Part shown: positions 16,789-25,248 of the stretch, one piece after another | Position numbering within the stretch: position 1 is the first letter of the stretch | Layout of the letters: each line of letters begins with the position of its first letter | Assembly: GCF_003574965.1 (NCBI RefSeq) | Contig: NZ_CP032317.1 | Span: 1,116,001-1,180,000 of the forward strand | Length of the DNA: 64,000 bases | Reading direction: 5' to 3' | Source of the DNA: Hymenobacter oligotrophus | GTDB lineage: Bacteria > Bacteroidota > Bacteroidia > Cytophagales > Hymenobacteraceae | Made by a program: the position numbers and the translations under genes | Notes under the pieces: model-generated | The model's database searches: none | Told to the model about the DNA's origin: nothing | The model's input: only the letters and a program-made list of their open reading frames with translations

Positions 16789-17751
16789 ATGAAGCGTTTT
16801 CTGCTGGCGGCGGCCCTAGGTGCCGCCGGGCTGCTGGCCCCCGGGCACGCTGCCTTTGCCCAACGCACCGATAGCACCTACGTAAAGCCGCAGTTGCCCA
16901 CCGGGCCGCCCATGGCCCCGCCCCGCCCGCAGCAGCCCGTCCGCCCGGCGCAACCCGCCCCCGCGGCACCGGCCAAGCGTGCCGGCACCCTCGACGACGA
17001 CAACCGCCCGGCCCAGCCCCTGCCCGGTGGCTCCGCTCAGCCTGCGCCCGCAACCCCGCGCAGCGGCGGCGTGGATGACGACGGGCGCCCGGCCCAGCCG
17101 CTGCCCGGCACGCCCGCCCAGCAGCCAGTACCGGCCCAAGCCCCCCCCCGCCCCGGCATCGACGACGACGGCCGGCCTGCTCAAGCCCTGCCTGCCGACG
17201 GCGTGGCGCCGGGCGCCACGCTCGAGCAAAAGCGCGAGCCGAGCAAGTATTTTCTGTACACCAACTTCAGCCTGGGCTTGAATTCCAACGCCCTGGGCGG
17301 CACCGTATTTAACGTTGGGGCCTCGCCGGCCATTGGCTACCGCCTTACGCCGCGCATCGCCATCGGGCCGGGCTTGGTGTACTCCTTCAATAACTACTCC
17401 ATTCCGCGGCAGTTTGCTACCCCCGGCGACCCGCGCAACATTTCGGGCCACAACATCGGCGCCAAACTGTTTGGGCAGGTAATCGTGTACAAGCAGTTCT
17501 TTGTGCACGCCGAGTACGAGGTGACGCGCGCCGAGCTGATCGGCGACTACGTGGTGGGCAACACCGTGTACGTGAACAAGGTGCAAACCACGGTGCGCAC
17601 GCCGCTGGCCGGCATCGGCTACCGCCAGCAGTTCGGCGACCGGGTTGCCGGCGACATTGCGGTGCTCTACAACTTCAACGACGGAATGAACGCCAATATC
17701 TACGGCCAGCCCGTTATCCGCTTCAGCTTTCTGTTCGACCTGGGCAAATAG
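16789..17751 (+). CDS. Outer-membrane beta-barrel protein with Pro-rich DDDGRPAQPLP repeats
   Basis: The 320-residue product has a signal peptide (LLAAALGAAGLLAPGHAAFA), a Pro/Ala-rich periplasmic stretch (about residues 28-140), then a C-terminal porin-family barrel of about 175 residues ending in F-LFDLGK, an aromatic-rich outer-membrane signature. The Pro-rich part holds three copies of an (L/V/I)DDD(N/G)RPAQ(P/A)LP unit spaced by 20-30 residues. The barrel strands read like YFLYTNFSLGLNSNALGG and KLFGQVIVYKQFFVHAEYEV. Function is unknown; the repeats could bind peptidoglycan or a partner protein. Confidence 0.82.
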   Translation: MKRFLLAAALGAAGLLAPGHAAFAQRTDSTYVKPQLPTGPPMAPPRPQQPVRPAQPAPAAPAKRAGTLDDDNRPAQPLPGGSAQPAPATPRSGGVDDDGRPAQPLPGTPAQQPVPAQAPPRPGIDDDGRPAQALPADGVAPGATLEQKREPSKYFLYTNFSLGLNSNALGGTVFNVGASPAIGYRLTPRIAIGPGLVYSFNNYSIPRQFATPGDPRNISGHNIGAKLFGQVIVYKQFFVHAEYEVTRAELIGDYVVGNTVYVNKVQTTVRTPLAGIGYRQQFGDRVAGDIAVLYNFNDGMNANIYGQPVIRFSFLFDLGK

Positions 17752-17771
17752 CCTTAGGTGCGGCGCACGAA

Positions 17772-17806
17772 AAAAGGCTGCTCCCAAACGGGAGCAGCCT
17801 TTTCGG
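17772..17806. terminator. Intrinsic terminator, probably bidirectional
   Basis: A 14-bp stem AAAAGGCTGCTCCC with a 4-base loop ends in TTTT. It lies between the barrel gene and the small minus-strand gene at 17836-18000. Confidence 0.85.
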
Positions 17807-17835
17807 TTTTTCAGACTCAGGTAGTGCGGCGGCGG

Positions 17836-18000
17836 TTATACAACCCGCCCGCCGCGTATGAGGCGCAGGATGATGGCGATGATGGCAATTACCAGCAGGA
17901 TGTGGATCAGGTTGCCCATCCCGAAACCGTCGAAACCAAGGAAGCCAAGGGCCCAGACGATGATTAGTACGACAGCGATGATATACAGAAGGTTGCCCAT
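17836..18000 (-). CDS. Small lmo0937-family-like membrane protein
   Basis: A 54-residue ORF starts MGNLLYIIAVVLIIVWALGF and ends ILRLIRGGRVV. It has two hydrophobic helices separated by a Gly-Phe-Gly rich turn, the layout and termini of the small lmo0937 family of membrane proteins widespread in bacteria. The function is unknown; relatives are often stress-linked. It is too short for many gene callers, but the family match and flanking terminator support it. Confidence 0.8.
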   Translation of the reverse strand: MGNLLYIIAVVLIIVWALGFLGFDGFGMGNLIHILLVIAIIAIILRLIRGGRVV

Positions 18001-18345
18001 GGTGGGGGAAGGTTAAGGTGAATGGTGTGGAAGGGAACGTAGCGTCGCCGCCCCGGTTACATCCTGTTTGATGCTTGGCCGGCGAGGCGTTCTGCAGGTT
18101 TGTACGCGGCGTCATGCAAAAGGATATAAACCCAAACAAAAATTATTTAAAAATATAGCCATACATCTATGTATATAATTGATAACCTGCACAAAAACTT
18201 TCTGGCCGGGGGCCTGTTCAAGCAGCTTGTGCAGCCGCTGCGGGGCATGCCCTAGCTTGGGCAGCCCAACGGTTTGGGTTAGCTTTGCCCGCGCGCCGCG
18301 GCTGCGCCGCGTTTTTTCACGCTCATCACCCCTACCTCCCACCAC
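18001..18345. other. Intergenic region with an AT-rich block
   Basis: This 345-bp divergent spacer has no gene. Positions 18117-18205 are markedly AT-rich (runs of A and TATATAATT), unlike the surrounding G+C-rich DNA. The promoter of the downstream dehydrogenase lies at its right end. Confidence 0.5.
18257..18287 (+). promoter_or_regulatory. Bacteroidota-type promoter of the hydroxyacyl-CoA dehydrogenase gene
   Basis: TTG at 18257-18259 and TAGCTTTG at 18280-18287 are separated by 20 bp, a good match to the phylum consensus TTG-N19/20-TAnnTTTG, 58 bp upstream of the ATG. Confidence 0.6.
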
Positions 18346-19236
18346 ATGCTGAACGTTGCCGTTATTGGCTCGGGCACCATGGGCAATGGCATTGCCCACG
18401 TATTTGCCCAGTATGGTTTCCCGGTTACCCTGATCGACATCAACCAAGCGGCCCTCGATAAGGCCGTCCTGACCATTACCAAAAACCTCGACCGCCAGGT
18501 GGCCAAAGGCTCCTTAACGGAAGACGACAAAACGGCTACCCTAGGTCGGCTGCGGCCCAGCACCTCGTTGGAGGAAGGCGTGCGCGAGGCGGGCCTGGTG
18601 GTAGAAGCCGCCACCGAAAACGTGAGCATCAAGCTGGACTTGTTTCGGCAGCTCGATGAGCTGACCCCGGCCGACTGCATTTTGGCCTCGAACACCAGCT
18701 CCATCAGCATTACCAAAATTGCTGCCGCTACTAAGCGCCCCGACAAGGTAATTGGCATGCACTTCATGAATCCGGTGCCCGTAATGAAGCTCGTGGAGGT
18801 TATTCGCGGTTACGCCACCTCCGATGCCGTTACGCAGCAAATCATGGAGCTTTCGCGCCAGCTGCAAAAGGTACCCACCGAGGTAAACGACTACCCCGGC
18901 TTTGTGGCCAACCGCATCCTGATGCCCATGATCAACGAGGCCGTTTACTCGCTGTTCGAGGGCGTGGCCGGCGTGGAGGAAATTGACACGGTAATGAAGC
19001 TGGGCATGGCGCACCCCATGGGCCCGCTGCAACTCGCCGACTTTATCGGGTTGGATGTGTGCCTGGCCATTTTGCGCGTGCTACACGAAGGCTTGGGCAA
19101 CCCCAAGTATGCCCCCTGCCCGCTGCTTGTAAACATGGTAATGGCCGGCCGCCTGGGCGTAAAATCGGGCGAAGGTTTTTACACCTACACGCCGGGCTCC
19201 AAAGACCTGGTGGTGGCCCCGCGGTTCGCCAAGTAA
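18346..19236 (+). CDS. hbd: 3-hydroxybutyryl-CoA dehydrogenase
   Basis: The 296-residue enzyme oxidises 3-hydroxyacyl-CoA with NAD(P) or catalyses the reverse reduction. The Rossmann motif VIGSGTMGNGIA (residues 5-16), the active-site region GMHFMNPVPVMKLVEV with the catalytic His, and NDYPGFVANRILMPMINEA are all present; the C-terminal helical domain follows. Length is typical. It stands alone with its own promoter and terminator, so its pathway (short-chain fatty acid or PHB-type metabolism) is not fixed by context. Confidence 0.95.
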   Translation: MLNVAVIGSGTMGNGIAHVFAQYGFPVTLIDINQAALDKAVLTITKNLDRQVAKGSLTEDDKTATLGRLRPSTSLEEGVREAGLVVEAATENVSIKLDLFRQLDELTPADCILASNTSSISITKIAAATKRPDKVIGMHFMNPVPVMKLVEVIRGYATSDAVTQQIMELSRQLQKVPTEVNDYPGFVANRILMPMINEAVYSLFEGVAGVEEIDTVMKLGMAHPMGPLQLADFIGLDVCLAILRVLHEGLGNPKYAPCPLLVNMVMAGRLGVKSGEGFYTYTPGSKDLVVAPRFAK

Positions 19237-19263
19237 TGGCGGCACCTAGGCGACTCATTAAGG

Positions 19264-19300
19264 AGCAGACCCAGGCCGCGGCCTGGGTCTGCTTTTTTTG
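19264..19300 (+). terminator. Intrinsic terminator
   Basis: AGCAGACCCAGGCCG and its exact complement meet without a formal loop and are followed by T7, 28 bp after the hbd stop. Confidence 0.9.
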
Positions 19301-19401
19301 GTACTTATAAAGCCGGGTTACCCGCGGCCTCGTAGGTAAGCCAACTTGGTCCGAATCCGATGCTCAGTAAACTTTCAGGCCGAAATACGGCTTATGTACG
19401 T

Positions 19402-20046
19402 ATGCAACGCTATCTGCTTGTGCTGCCCCTGCTGCTAGGCTTGGCCCTTGGCGCCGTTGGGCAAGCAAAACCTACTTCAAAATCAGCAAAACGAATGGAA
19501 CTCGCAACGTTTGGCGCCGGCTGTTTCTGGTGCGTCGAAGCCGTTTTTCAGGATCTGGATGGTGTCGAGAAAGTCGTGTCGGGTTACGCCGGCGGCCGCA
19601 TCGCCAAACCTACTTATAAGGAGGTGTGTTCGGGCCTTACCGGTCATGCCGAAGTGGTGCAGCTAACCTTCGACCCCAGCAAAATAAGCTACGACGAGCT
19701 GCTCGAAATTTTCTGGAAAACCCACGACCCCACCACCCTCAACCGCCAGGGTAACGACGTGGGCACGCAGTACCGCTCAGTTGTTTTTTACCACACCGAC
19801 GAACAGAAGCGCTTGGCCGAGGGCTACAAGAAAAAGCTCAACGACGCTAATGCGTTCGGCAAGCCGGCCGTGACAGAAATCTCGGCCGCGCCTACCTTCT
19901 ACGCTGCCGAAAACTATCATCAGGATTACTACAACCTGAACATGCAGCAGCCCTACTGCCAGTTTGTGGTAAAGCCCAAAGTAGACAAGGTGCGCCAGGT
20001 GTTCGGCGACAAATTAAAGCCCGAGGCCAAGCGCAAAGCGCTGTAA
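19402..20046 (+). CDS. msrA: Peptide-methionine (S)-S-oxide reductase, exported
   Basis: MsrA reduces the S-epimer of methionine sulfoxide. The catalytic motif GAGCFWCVEAVFQDLDGV, the SGYAGG stretch and ENYHQDYY near the C-terminus are intact. The N-terminus MQRYLLVLPLLLGLALGAVGQA is a signal peptide, indicating an envelope enzyme. ATG 19402 is chosen because it starts the signal peptide; an in-frame ATG at 19360 would add 14 polar residues. There is no fused MsrB domain. It is monocistronic between two terminators. Confidence 0.94.
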   Translation: MQRYLLVLPLLLGLALGAVGQAKPTSKSAKRMELATFGAGCFWCVEAVFQDLDGVEKVVSGYAGGRIAKPTYKEVCSGLTGHAEVVQLTFDPSKISYDELLEIFWKTHDPTTLNRQGNDVGTQYRSVVFYHTDEQKRLAEGYKKKLNDANAFGKPAVTEISAAPTFYAAENYHQDYYNLNMQQPYCQFVVKPKVDKVRQVFGDKLKPEAKRKAL

Positions 20047-20057
20047 CCTTCGCAAGT

Positions 20058-20088
20058 AAAAAGCCCGGTTAAGCGCCGGGCTTTTTTT
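20058..20088 (+). terminator. Intrinsic terminator
   Basis: AAGCCCGG and CCGGGCTT form a stem around a 7-base loop, followed by T7, 12 bp after the msrA stop. Confidence 0.85.
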
Positions 20089-20207
20089 GTGCTTTGCCCT
20101 GCCCTAGGTGCCTTGGCGCCCCAACTTCTGCCCGCAGCCATCCGTAACAAATGCGGCCGCATTGTACCCACATCAGTTCCCACCAACCCCCTTAATACTT
20201 ACCAAGC

Positions 20208-21143
20208 ATGGGCAAATGCGTGCTTATCATTCATGGCGGCGCCGTTAATACCGATCCGGCTACCATTCCGGCCGAAAAAGAAGAACAGCTAAAGCGCGGC
20301 CTACTAGCGGCCCTCAGGGCTGGCTATGAAATATTGGAGCGCGGCGGGCACGCACTCGATGCCGTGGAGTCGGCCGTGAAAAGCATGGAGGACAACCGGC
20401 TCTTCAATGCGGGCCGAGGTGGCATGTTCAACATCAACGGCGAGGTAGAAACCGAAGCCTCAATAATGGATGGCGCTACGTTGCGCGGCGGAGCAGTCAG
20501 CGGCCTGAAGCTCGTGCGCAACCCGATCAGCTTAGCGCGCACCGTGATGGATAAGTGCAAGCACACCTTCCTCACAGCCGAAGGCGCTCAGGAATTTGCG
20601 TTGTCGCAGGGCTTGGCGCTGCAAGACCCCAATTACTTTAAAACCGACCAACAAAGGCAAGAATGGATGGAAATCCTGCAAGAAGCCGAAGTTGAGCACG
20701 ACAACAAGCACGATACCGTGGGTGCAGTGGCCCTCGATATGCACGGGAACCTCGCCACTGCTACCTCAACGGGCGGCATTGAGGGCAAGCTCAGGGGCCG
20801 CGTGGGCGACAGTTGCATCTTTGGCGGCGGGGCATACGCCAACAACGAGGTATGCGCCGTTTCCTGCACCGGCGATGGGGAAATCATCATGTTGGCGAAC
20901 GTAGCGCACGAGGTGTACGCGCTTCGCAAGTACAAGAAAATGACCATTACCAAAGCGGCCCAAGCGGCCGTGGAGATGTACGCCGACAAGCTCGCCGGCG
21001 ACCGGGGCATTATTGCTGTTGACCCCGAAGGGAATATTGCCATCGAGTCGAACACCAATGTGTTTCGGTGCGCTTACCTAGTTGATGGCAAGGAGCCCTT
21101 TGTTGCTGTTTGGAAGGAGGAGCTACAAGAACACTTCAAGTAG
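20208..21143 (+). CDS. Isoaspartyl peptidase / L-asparaginase (Ntn hydrolase, type 2)
   Basis: The 311-residue precursor should self-cleave before the Thr of HDTVGAVALD (about residue 169), giving alpha and beta subunits. N-terminal IIHGGAVN, FNAGRGGMFNINGEVETEASIMDG and the beta-subunit stretch STGGIEGKLRGRVGDS match plant-type asparaginases. They hydrolyse isoAsp dipeptides and asparagine. GDSCIFGGGAYANN replaces the more usual GDSPxxGAGxYA, a mild deviation. There is no signal peptide, so it is cytoplasmic. Confidence 0.94.
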   Translation: MGKCVLIIHGGAVNTDPATIPAEKEEQLKRGLLAALRAGYEILERGGHALDAVESAVKSMEDNRLFNAGRGGMFNINGEVETEASIMDGATLRGGAVSGLKLVRNPISLARTVMDKCKHTFLTAEGAQEFALSQGLALQDPNYFKTDQQRQEWMEILQEAEVEHDNKHDTVGAVALDMHGNLATATSTGGIEGKLRGRVGDSCIFGGGAYANNEVCAVSCTGDGEIIMLANVAHEVYALRKYKKMTITKAAQAAVEMYADKLAGDRGIIAVDPEGNIAIESNTNVFRCAYLVDGKEPFVAVWKEELQEHFK

Positions 21144-21164
21144 TACTCTTGCCTGCTCGCCCAC

Positions 21165-21198
21165 AAAAAAAGCCCGGCCACCTAGGCCGGGCTTTTTT
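21165..21198. terminator. Bidirectional terminator containing CCTAGG
   Basis: A15-bp stem AAAAAAAGCCCGGCC closes loop ACCTA and ends in T7. CCTAGG at 21181 bridges loop and stem. It separates convergent asparaginase and dapD genes. Confidence 0.9.
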
Positions 21199-21216
21199 GT
21201 TGTTGGGCGACCAATG

Positions 21217-22035
21217 CTACACGGCCACGTTGTGCTCGCGCAGTGCGTCGTTGAGGGAGGTTTTGAGGTCGGTGCTGGGCTTGCGCTGGCCGATGATGAG
21301 CGCGCACGGCACTTGGAACTCGCCGGCCGGGAACTGCTTGGGCAACGAACCCGGAATTACCACCGAGCGCGGCGGTACGTAGCCCCGGTACTCTTTGCCC
21401 TCGGGCGTGCTGACGTCGATGATGCGCGTGCTGCCGGTAATGGTTACGCCAGCGCCGATTACGGCTTCTTTGCCGATGTGGCAACCTTCAACCAAGATGC
21501 AGCGCGAGCCAATGAACGCGCCGTCTTCTACGATTACGGGTGCGGCCTGCACCGGCTCGAGCACGCCCCCAAGGCCTACTCCACCCGAAAGGTGCACGTG
21601 CGAGCCTACCTGCGCGCACGAGCCCACGGTAGCCCAGGTGTCGACCATGGTGCCTTCGCCCACGTAGGCGCCAATGTTTACGTACGAGGGCATCATGATG
21701 ACACCCGGCGCCAGGAAAGCGCCGTAACGCGCTACGGCCGGCGGCACCACGCGCACTTGCTGCTGGGCGTAGTTCGTCTTGAGCTTCATTTTGTCGTGAA
21801 ACTCGAAAATGCCCAGCTCGGTGGTTTGCATTTGCTGCAGCGGGAAGTACAGGATAACGGCTTTCTTCACCCAGTCGTTTACCTGCCAGGTGCCGTCTTC
21901 CTTGGGTTCGGCCACGCGCAGCTGGCCGCGGTCGAGGTGTTCAATTACGGTCCGAATGGCCTCTTGCGTGGTTGCATCCTGCAGTAGGCTGCGGTCGTTC
22001 CAGGCGGCTTCGATGAGAGAATGCGTGTCGGTCAT
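21217..22035 (-). CDS. dapD: 2,3,4,5-tetrahydropyridine-2,6-dicarboxylate N-succinyltransferase
   Basis: The 272-residue enzyme catalyses the succinylase branch of lysine/meso-diaminopimelate synthesis. The left-handed beta-helix hexapeptide repeats are clear from GAFLAPGVIMMPSYVNIGAYVGEG through GGVGLGGVLEP and GSRCILVEGCHIGKEAVIGAGV. The N-terminal helical domain has the usual LDRGQLRVAEP stretch. Length is normal. It is divergent from the glycosyltransferase across a 70-bp spacer. Confidence 0.96.
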   Translation of the reverse strand: MTDTHSLIEAAWNDRSLLQDATTQEAIRTVIEHLDRGQLRVAEPKEDGTWQVNDWVKKAVILYFPLQQMQTTELGIFEFHDKMKLKTNYAQQQVRVVPPAVARYGAFLAPGVIMMPSYVNIGAYVGEGTMVDTWATVGSCAQVGSHVHLSGGVGLGGVLEPVQAAPVIVEDGAFIGSRCILVEGCHIGKEAVIGAGVTITGSTRIIDVSTPEGKEYRGYVPPRSVVIPGSLPKQFPAGEFQVPCALIIGQRKPSTDLKTSLNDALREHNVAV

Positions 22036-22092
22036 GGTAGCTCAGTGTAGAGGTAAAACAGCCGCGTGTTGCGTACGGCCGCGCGAAAGTAG

Positions 22093-22100
22093 TACGTTTG
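22093..22100 (+). promoter_or_regulatory. Candidate -7 element immediately before a GTG start
   Basis: TACGTTTG matches TAnnTTTG. Only 5 bases separate it from the likely GTG start at 22106, so transcription would start at or next to the codon and the mRNA may be leaderless. Confidence 0.4.
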
Positions 22101-22105
22101 GCCTT

Positions 22106-23317
22106 GTGCATCCCTCTTCGCGCCCTGCTCCTGTCGTTTTATTGGCTTCGGTGCTCAAGCCCGTCGACGATACGCGCATGTACGAGAAGTTTGGGCGCAC
22201 CTTAGCCGAGGCCGGGTATGCGGTACACATTGCCGGCCGTGCTAGCAAAGTGGGCGCCCCACCTGCGGTCATTGGGCTGCACCCCATCTTCAGCGGTTAC
22301 CGCCTTTCCCTAGGTCGCCTGGCAGCGCAGTGGCGCTACTGGCAAAGGCTGCAGCAACTGCAGCCCGACCTGGTGATAGCGCACGCCCCCGAGCTGCTGC
22401 CCGCTACCTTACTGTGGCGCTGGTTCGAGCCCAAGCGTGCGTTCGTGTACGACGTACGCGAGAACTACGCCCTCAACATCCGCACGCAGCAGGTGTACCG
22501 CGGCTGGCTGAAACGCCTGCTGGCCAACGGTGTTGCGGCAATCGAAAAAGCCGCCATGCGCCGCGCGGCCGCTGTGTTGCTGGCCGAGCGCAGCTACGCC
22601 GAGGAGCTTGGCTACTTGCCCCGGCAGCATACCCTAGTGCTTGAGAACAAGTACGTAGCACCGCCAAACGCGTCTTTGCCTGCCGCCGCGCGCTTTCCTA
22701 TTAGCCTACCACCTAGGGAACAGCCGCTGCGCTTGTTGTTTTCGGGCACGTTATCCACCCTTACGGGAGTGTTCGATGCCATCCGGTTTGCCGACCAGCT
22801 ACGCACCGTTTGGCCCCGCTTGCAGCTTACCATCATTGGGTACTGCCAGCAACCGGCCGAGTTGCAGCGGTTGCAGCAGCTTGCGTCCGCCAACCACAGC
22901 TGGCTTACGCTCATCGGCGGTGCCGAACCCGTGCCGCACGCGGCTATTGTGGCTGCCATCGGCCAGCACCACCTAGGGCTGCTGCCCTACCAGCCGCACC
23001 CCAGTACTTGGCGTTGCATTCCGACTAAGCTTTATGAGTACATGGCCAATGCGTTGCCCGTGCTGATACCGCCCAACCAGCTGTGGGCAACTGAAATCCG
23101 GCGGCTCTCAGCGGGCTGCGTCGTACTTTTTGATGCTTTGCTGAACGCCGACGAACTTGAGCAATTAGCTTGCGCGCTCATCAACGAAAAGTACTACCCG
23201 GCCGGGCCCGCGGCCGACGCGCTGTGGCAGAGCGAAGCGCCGCGCCTGCTTGCCGCCGTGGCTGCCGCCCTGCCGCCACCCCGGGCGGCAACTAGCCACC
23301 TAGGCGCTGCGTTGTAA
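22106..23317 (+). CDS. Glycosyltransferase family protein (GT4-like)
   Basis: The product is about 403 residues. Conserved-looking N-terminal sequence VVLLASVLKPVDDTRMYEKFGRTLAEAGY precedes the first ATG (22178), so the GTG at 22106 is preferred; codons further upstream run into the dapD promoter region. The second Rossmann half has PLRLLFSGTLSTLTGVFDAI, LTIIGYC and the acceptor-proximal LGLLPYQPHPSTWRCIPTKLYEYMANALPVL, the GT-B fold with an E-x7-E-like element. Donor and acceptor are unknown; it has no polysaccharide-gene neighbours. Confidence 0.85.
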   Translation: MHPSSRPAPVVLLASVLKPVDDTRMYEKFGRTLAEAGYAVHIAGRASKVGAPPAVIGLHPIFSGYRLSLGRLAAQWRYWQRLQQLQPDLVIAHAPELLPATLLWRWFEPKRAFVYDVRENYALNIRTQQVYRGWLKRLLANGVAAIEKAAMRRAAAVLLAERSYAEELGYLPRQHTLVLENKYVAPPNASLPAAARFPISLPPREQPLRLLFSGTLSTLTGVFDAIRFADQLRTVWPRLQLTIIGYCQQPAELQRLQQLASANHSWLTLIGGAEPVPHAAIVAAIGQHHLGLLPYQPHPSTWRCIPTKLYEYMANALPVLIPPNQLWATEIRRLSAGCVVLFDALLNADELEQLACALINEKYYPAGPAADALWQSEAPRLLAAVAAALPPPRAATSHLGAAL

Positions 23318-23341
23318 GCGCGGCACTAGTTATTATCTTTG
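23312..23341 (+). promoter_or_regulatory. Bacteroidota-type promoter of fabH
   Basis: TTG at 23312-23314 and TATCTTTG at 23334-23341 are 19 bp apart, matching the phylum consensus, 54 bp upstream of the ATG. The TTG overlaps the end of the preceding glycosyltransferase gene. Confidence 0.6.
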
Positions 23342-23394
23342 ACGCCTTTTTGCGCGCTTTCCCCGCCCCGACCCCAACCCACACCCCCATCATC

Positions 23395-24405
23395 ATGCCC
23401 CAACTCCGTAGCTCTGAAATTGCCGGCGTAGGCCACTACGTACCCTCGCGCGTGGTTACCAACGCCGACCTCGAACAAATGATGGAAACCACCGACGCGT
23501 GGATTCAGGAACGCACCGGAATCCAACAGCGCCGCTGGTTCAACGAAGGCCAAGACACCACCGCCAACATGGGCGCTAACGCCTCGCGCATGGCCCTGGA
23601 GCAAGCCGGCCTGACGCCCGAGGACGTGCAGTTGATTGTGTTTGCCACGCTCTCGCCCGATTACGTGTTTCCGGGTTCGGGCGTATTGCTGCAGCGCGAA
23701 CTGGGTATTAAGGAGAACATCCCGGCCATCGACGTGCGCAACCAGTGCTCGGGCTTCATCTACGCCTTGTCGGTAGCCGATCAGTTCATCAAAACCGGCA
23801 TGTACGATACCGTGCTGGTGGTAGGCTCCGAAATTCACTCCTCGGGCCTCGACAAGAGCACCCGCGGCCGGGGCGTGTCGGTAATTTTTGGCGACGGCGC
23901 CGGCGCCGTTGTACTGCGCCCCAGCACCCGCGAAGGCCACGGCATTTTGAGCACGCACCTGCACGCGCAGGGCGAGTTTGCCGAGGAGCTGATTACCGTG
24001 GAGCCCGGCTCAAACAAGGACAACCGCGTGCAAGTAGTGCTCGACAACCCCGAAACCATGTACCCCTACATGAACGGGAATACCGTGTTCAAACACGCCG
24101 TAACGCGCTTCCCCGAGGTAATCATGGAAGCCCTCAACGCCAACGGCTACCAAGCTTCCGACATCGACCAACTGATTCCGCACCAAGCCAATTTGCGCAT
24201 TACCCAGTACGTGGGCCAAAAGATGGGCCTCGGCGAAGACAAGGTGTTCAGCAACATTCAGCGGTACGGCAACACCACCGCCGCCTCGGTACCCCTGGCC
24301 CTGAGCGAGGCCCTGCAGGCCGGCCGCATCAAGCGCGGCGACCTGGTGTGCTTGGCCGCATTCGGCTCGGGCTTTACCTGGGCATCGGCGCTTATCAAGT
24401 GGTAG
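23395..24405 (+). CDS. fabH: 3-oxoacyl-ACP synthase III
   Basis: The 336-residue condensing enzyme starts fatty-acid synthesis by joining an acyl-CoA to malonyl-ACP. The catalytic triad is visible: Cys in VRNQCSGFIYALS, His in PHQANLRI and Asn in YGNTTAAS. GDGAGAVVL and the C-terminal FGSGFTWASALIKW are typical. ATG 23395 gives MPQLRSSEIAGVGHYVPSR; the upstream frame from 23350 is a proline-rich leader. It lies apart from other fab genes, so a specialised KASIII role is possible. Confidence 0.93.
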   Translation: MPQLRSSEIAGVGHYVPSRVVTNADLEQMMETTDAWIQERTGIQQRRWFNEGQDTTANMGANASRMALEQAGLTPEDVQLIVFATLSPDYVFPGSGVLLQRELGIKENIPAIDVRNQCSGFIYALSVADQFIKTGMYDTVLVVGSEIHSSGLDKSTRGRGVSVIFGDGAGAVVLRPSTREGHGILSTHLHAQGEFAEELITVEPGSNKDNRVQVVLDNPETMYPYMNGNTVFKHAVTRFPEVIMEALNANGYQASDIDQLIPHQANLRITQYVGQKMGLGEDKVFSNIQRYGNTTAASVPLALSEALQAGRIKRGDLVCLAAFGSGFTWASALIKW

Positions 24406-24554
24406 CATTAGCTCCGGTATGCTGCGGTTGAAATGCAGCGTCATTGCGCGAGGTCGACGGATTACGTCGGCCTCGCTTTTTTTTGGGACCTTTGCCCCGA
24501 GCTCTGCCAACCCTAGCCAGAATTCGTTATTGCTAATTCAGATTTCGCAAAGCC

Positions 24555-25214
24555 TTGCCCAGCCACACCGAGGAAAACTACTTAAAGGCCATCTACAAGC
24601 TGTCCGAAGCCGAGCCCGGCGCCGAAGTAAGCACCAACCGCATAGCCGAGGTGCTGCACACCCGCCCGGCCTCGGTTACCGACATGCTGCGCCGCCTAGG
24701 TGAAAAAGGCTTGCTGAGCTACCAGCGCTACCGCGGGGTATTGCTCACGCCCGAGGGCAGGCGGCTTGCTTTGCTAACCATTCGCAAGCACCGCCTGTGG
24801 GAGGTTTTTCTGGTGCAGAAGCTGGGCTTTGCCTGGGACGAGGTGCACGAAGTGGCCGAAGAGATGGAGCACATCAGCTCGCCCCTGTTGGTGCGCCGCC
24901 TCGATCAGTTCTTGGGCTTTCCGCAGGTCGACCCGCACGGGGACCCGATACCGCGCGAGGACGGCGAGATGCACCGCCCCGAGCACTTGTTGCTCTCGGA
25001 GCTGCAGCCCGGCCAAAGCGGCTTGCTCGTGGCCGTGAAGAATACCTCCCAGCCCTTCCTGCAGTACCTCAACAAAGTAGGCCTAGGCTTGGGTTGCGAG
25101 GTTAAAGTACTGGACAAGATATCCTTCGACAACTCGCTAGAGATTAGCATCAACCAAGCACCAAAAACCCAAATATCAGCCGAAGTGAGCCGCAACCTAT
25201 ACGTTACCGCTTAG
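24555..25214 (+). CDS. Metal-dependent transcriptional regulator, DtxR/MntR family
   Basis: The 219-residue product has an N-terminal winged helix (SHTEENYLKAIYKL..., recognition helix RPASVTDMLRRLGEKG), a dimerisation/metal domain with HRLWEVFLVQKLGF, HEVAEEMEHISSP and HGDPIP, and a C-terminal SH3-like FeoA domain (about residues 145-219). The start is TTG 24555; no ATG is available. Such proteins repress Fe or Mn uptake genes. No transporter gene is adjacent, so its targets lie elsewhere. Confidence 0.9.
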   Translation: MPSHTEENYLKAIYKLSEAEPGAEVSTNRIAEVLHTRPASVTDMLRRLGEKGLLSYQRYRGVLLTPEGRRLALLTIRKHRLWEVFLVQKLGFAWDEVHEVAEEMEHISSPLLVRRLDQFLGFPQVDPHGDPIPREDGEMHRPEHLLLSELQPGQSGLLVAVKNTSQPFLQYLNKVGLGLGCEVKVLDKISFDNSLEISINQAPKTQISAEVSRNLYVTA

Positions 25215-25248
25215 CTTTTCCTCAGGCTCGATTATTCCTGCTTCCGCC

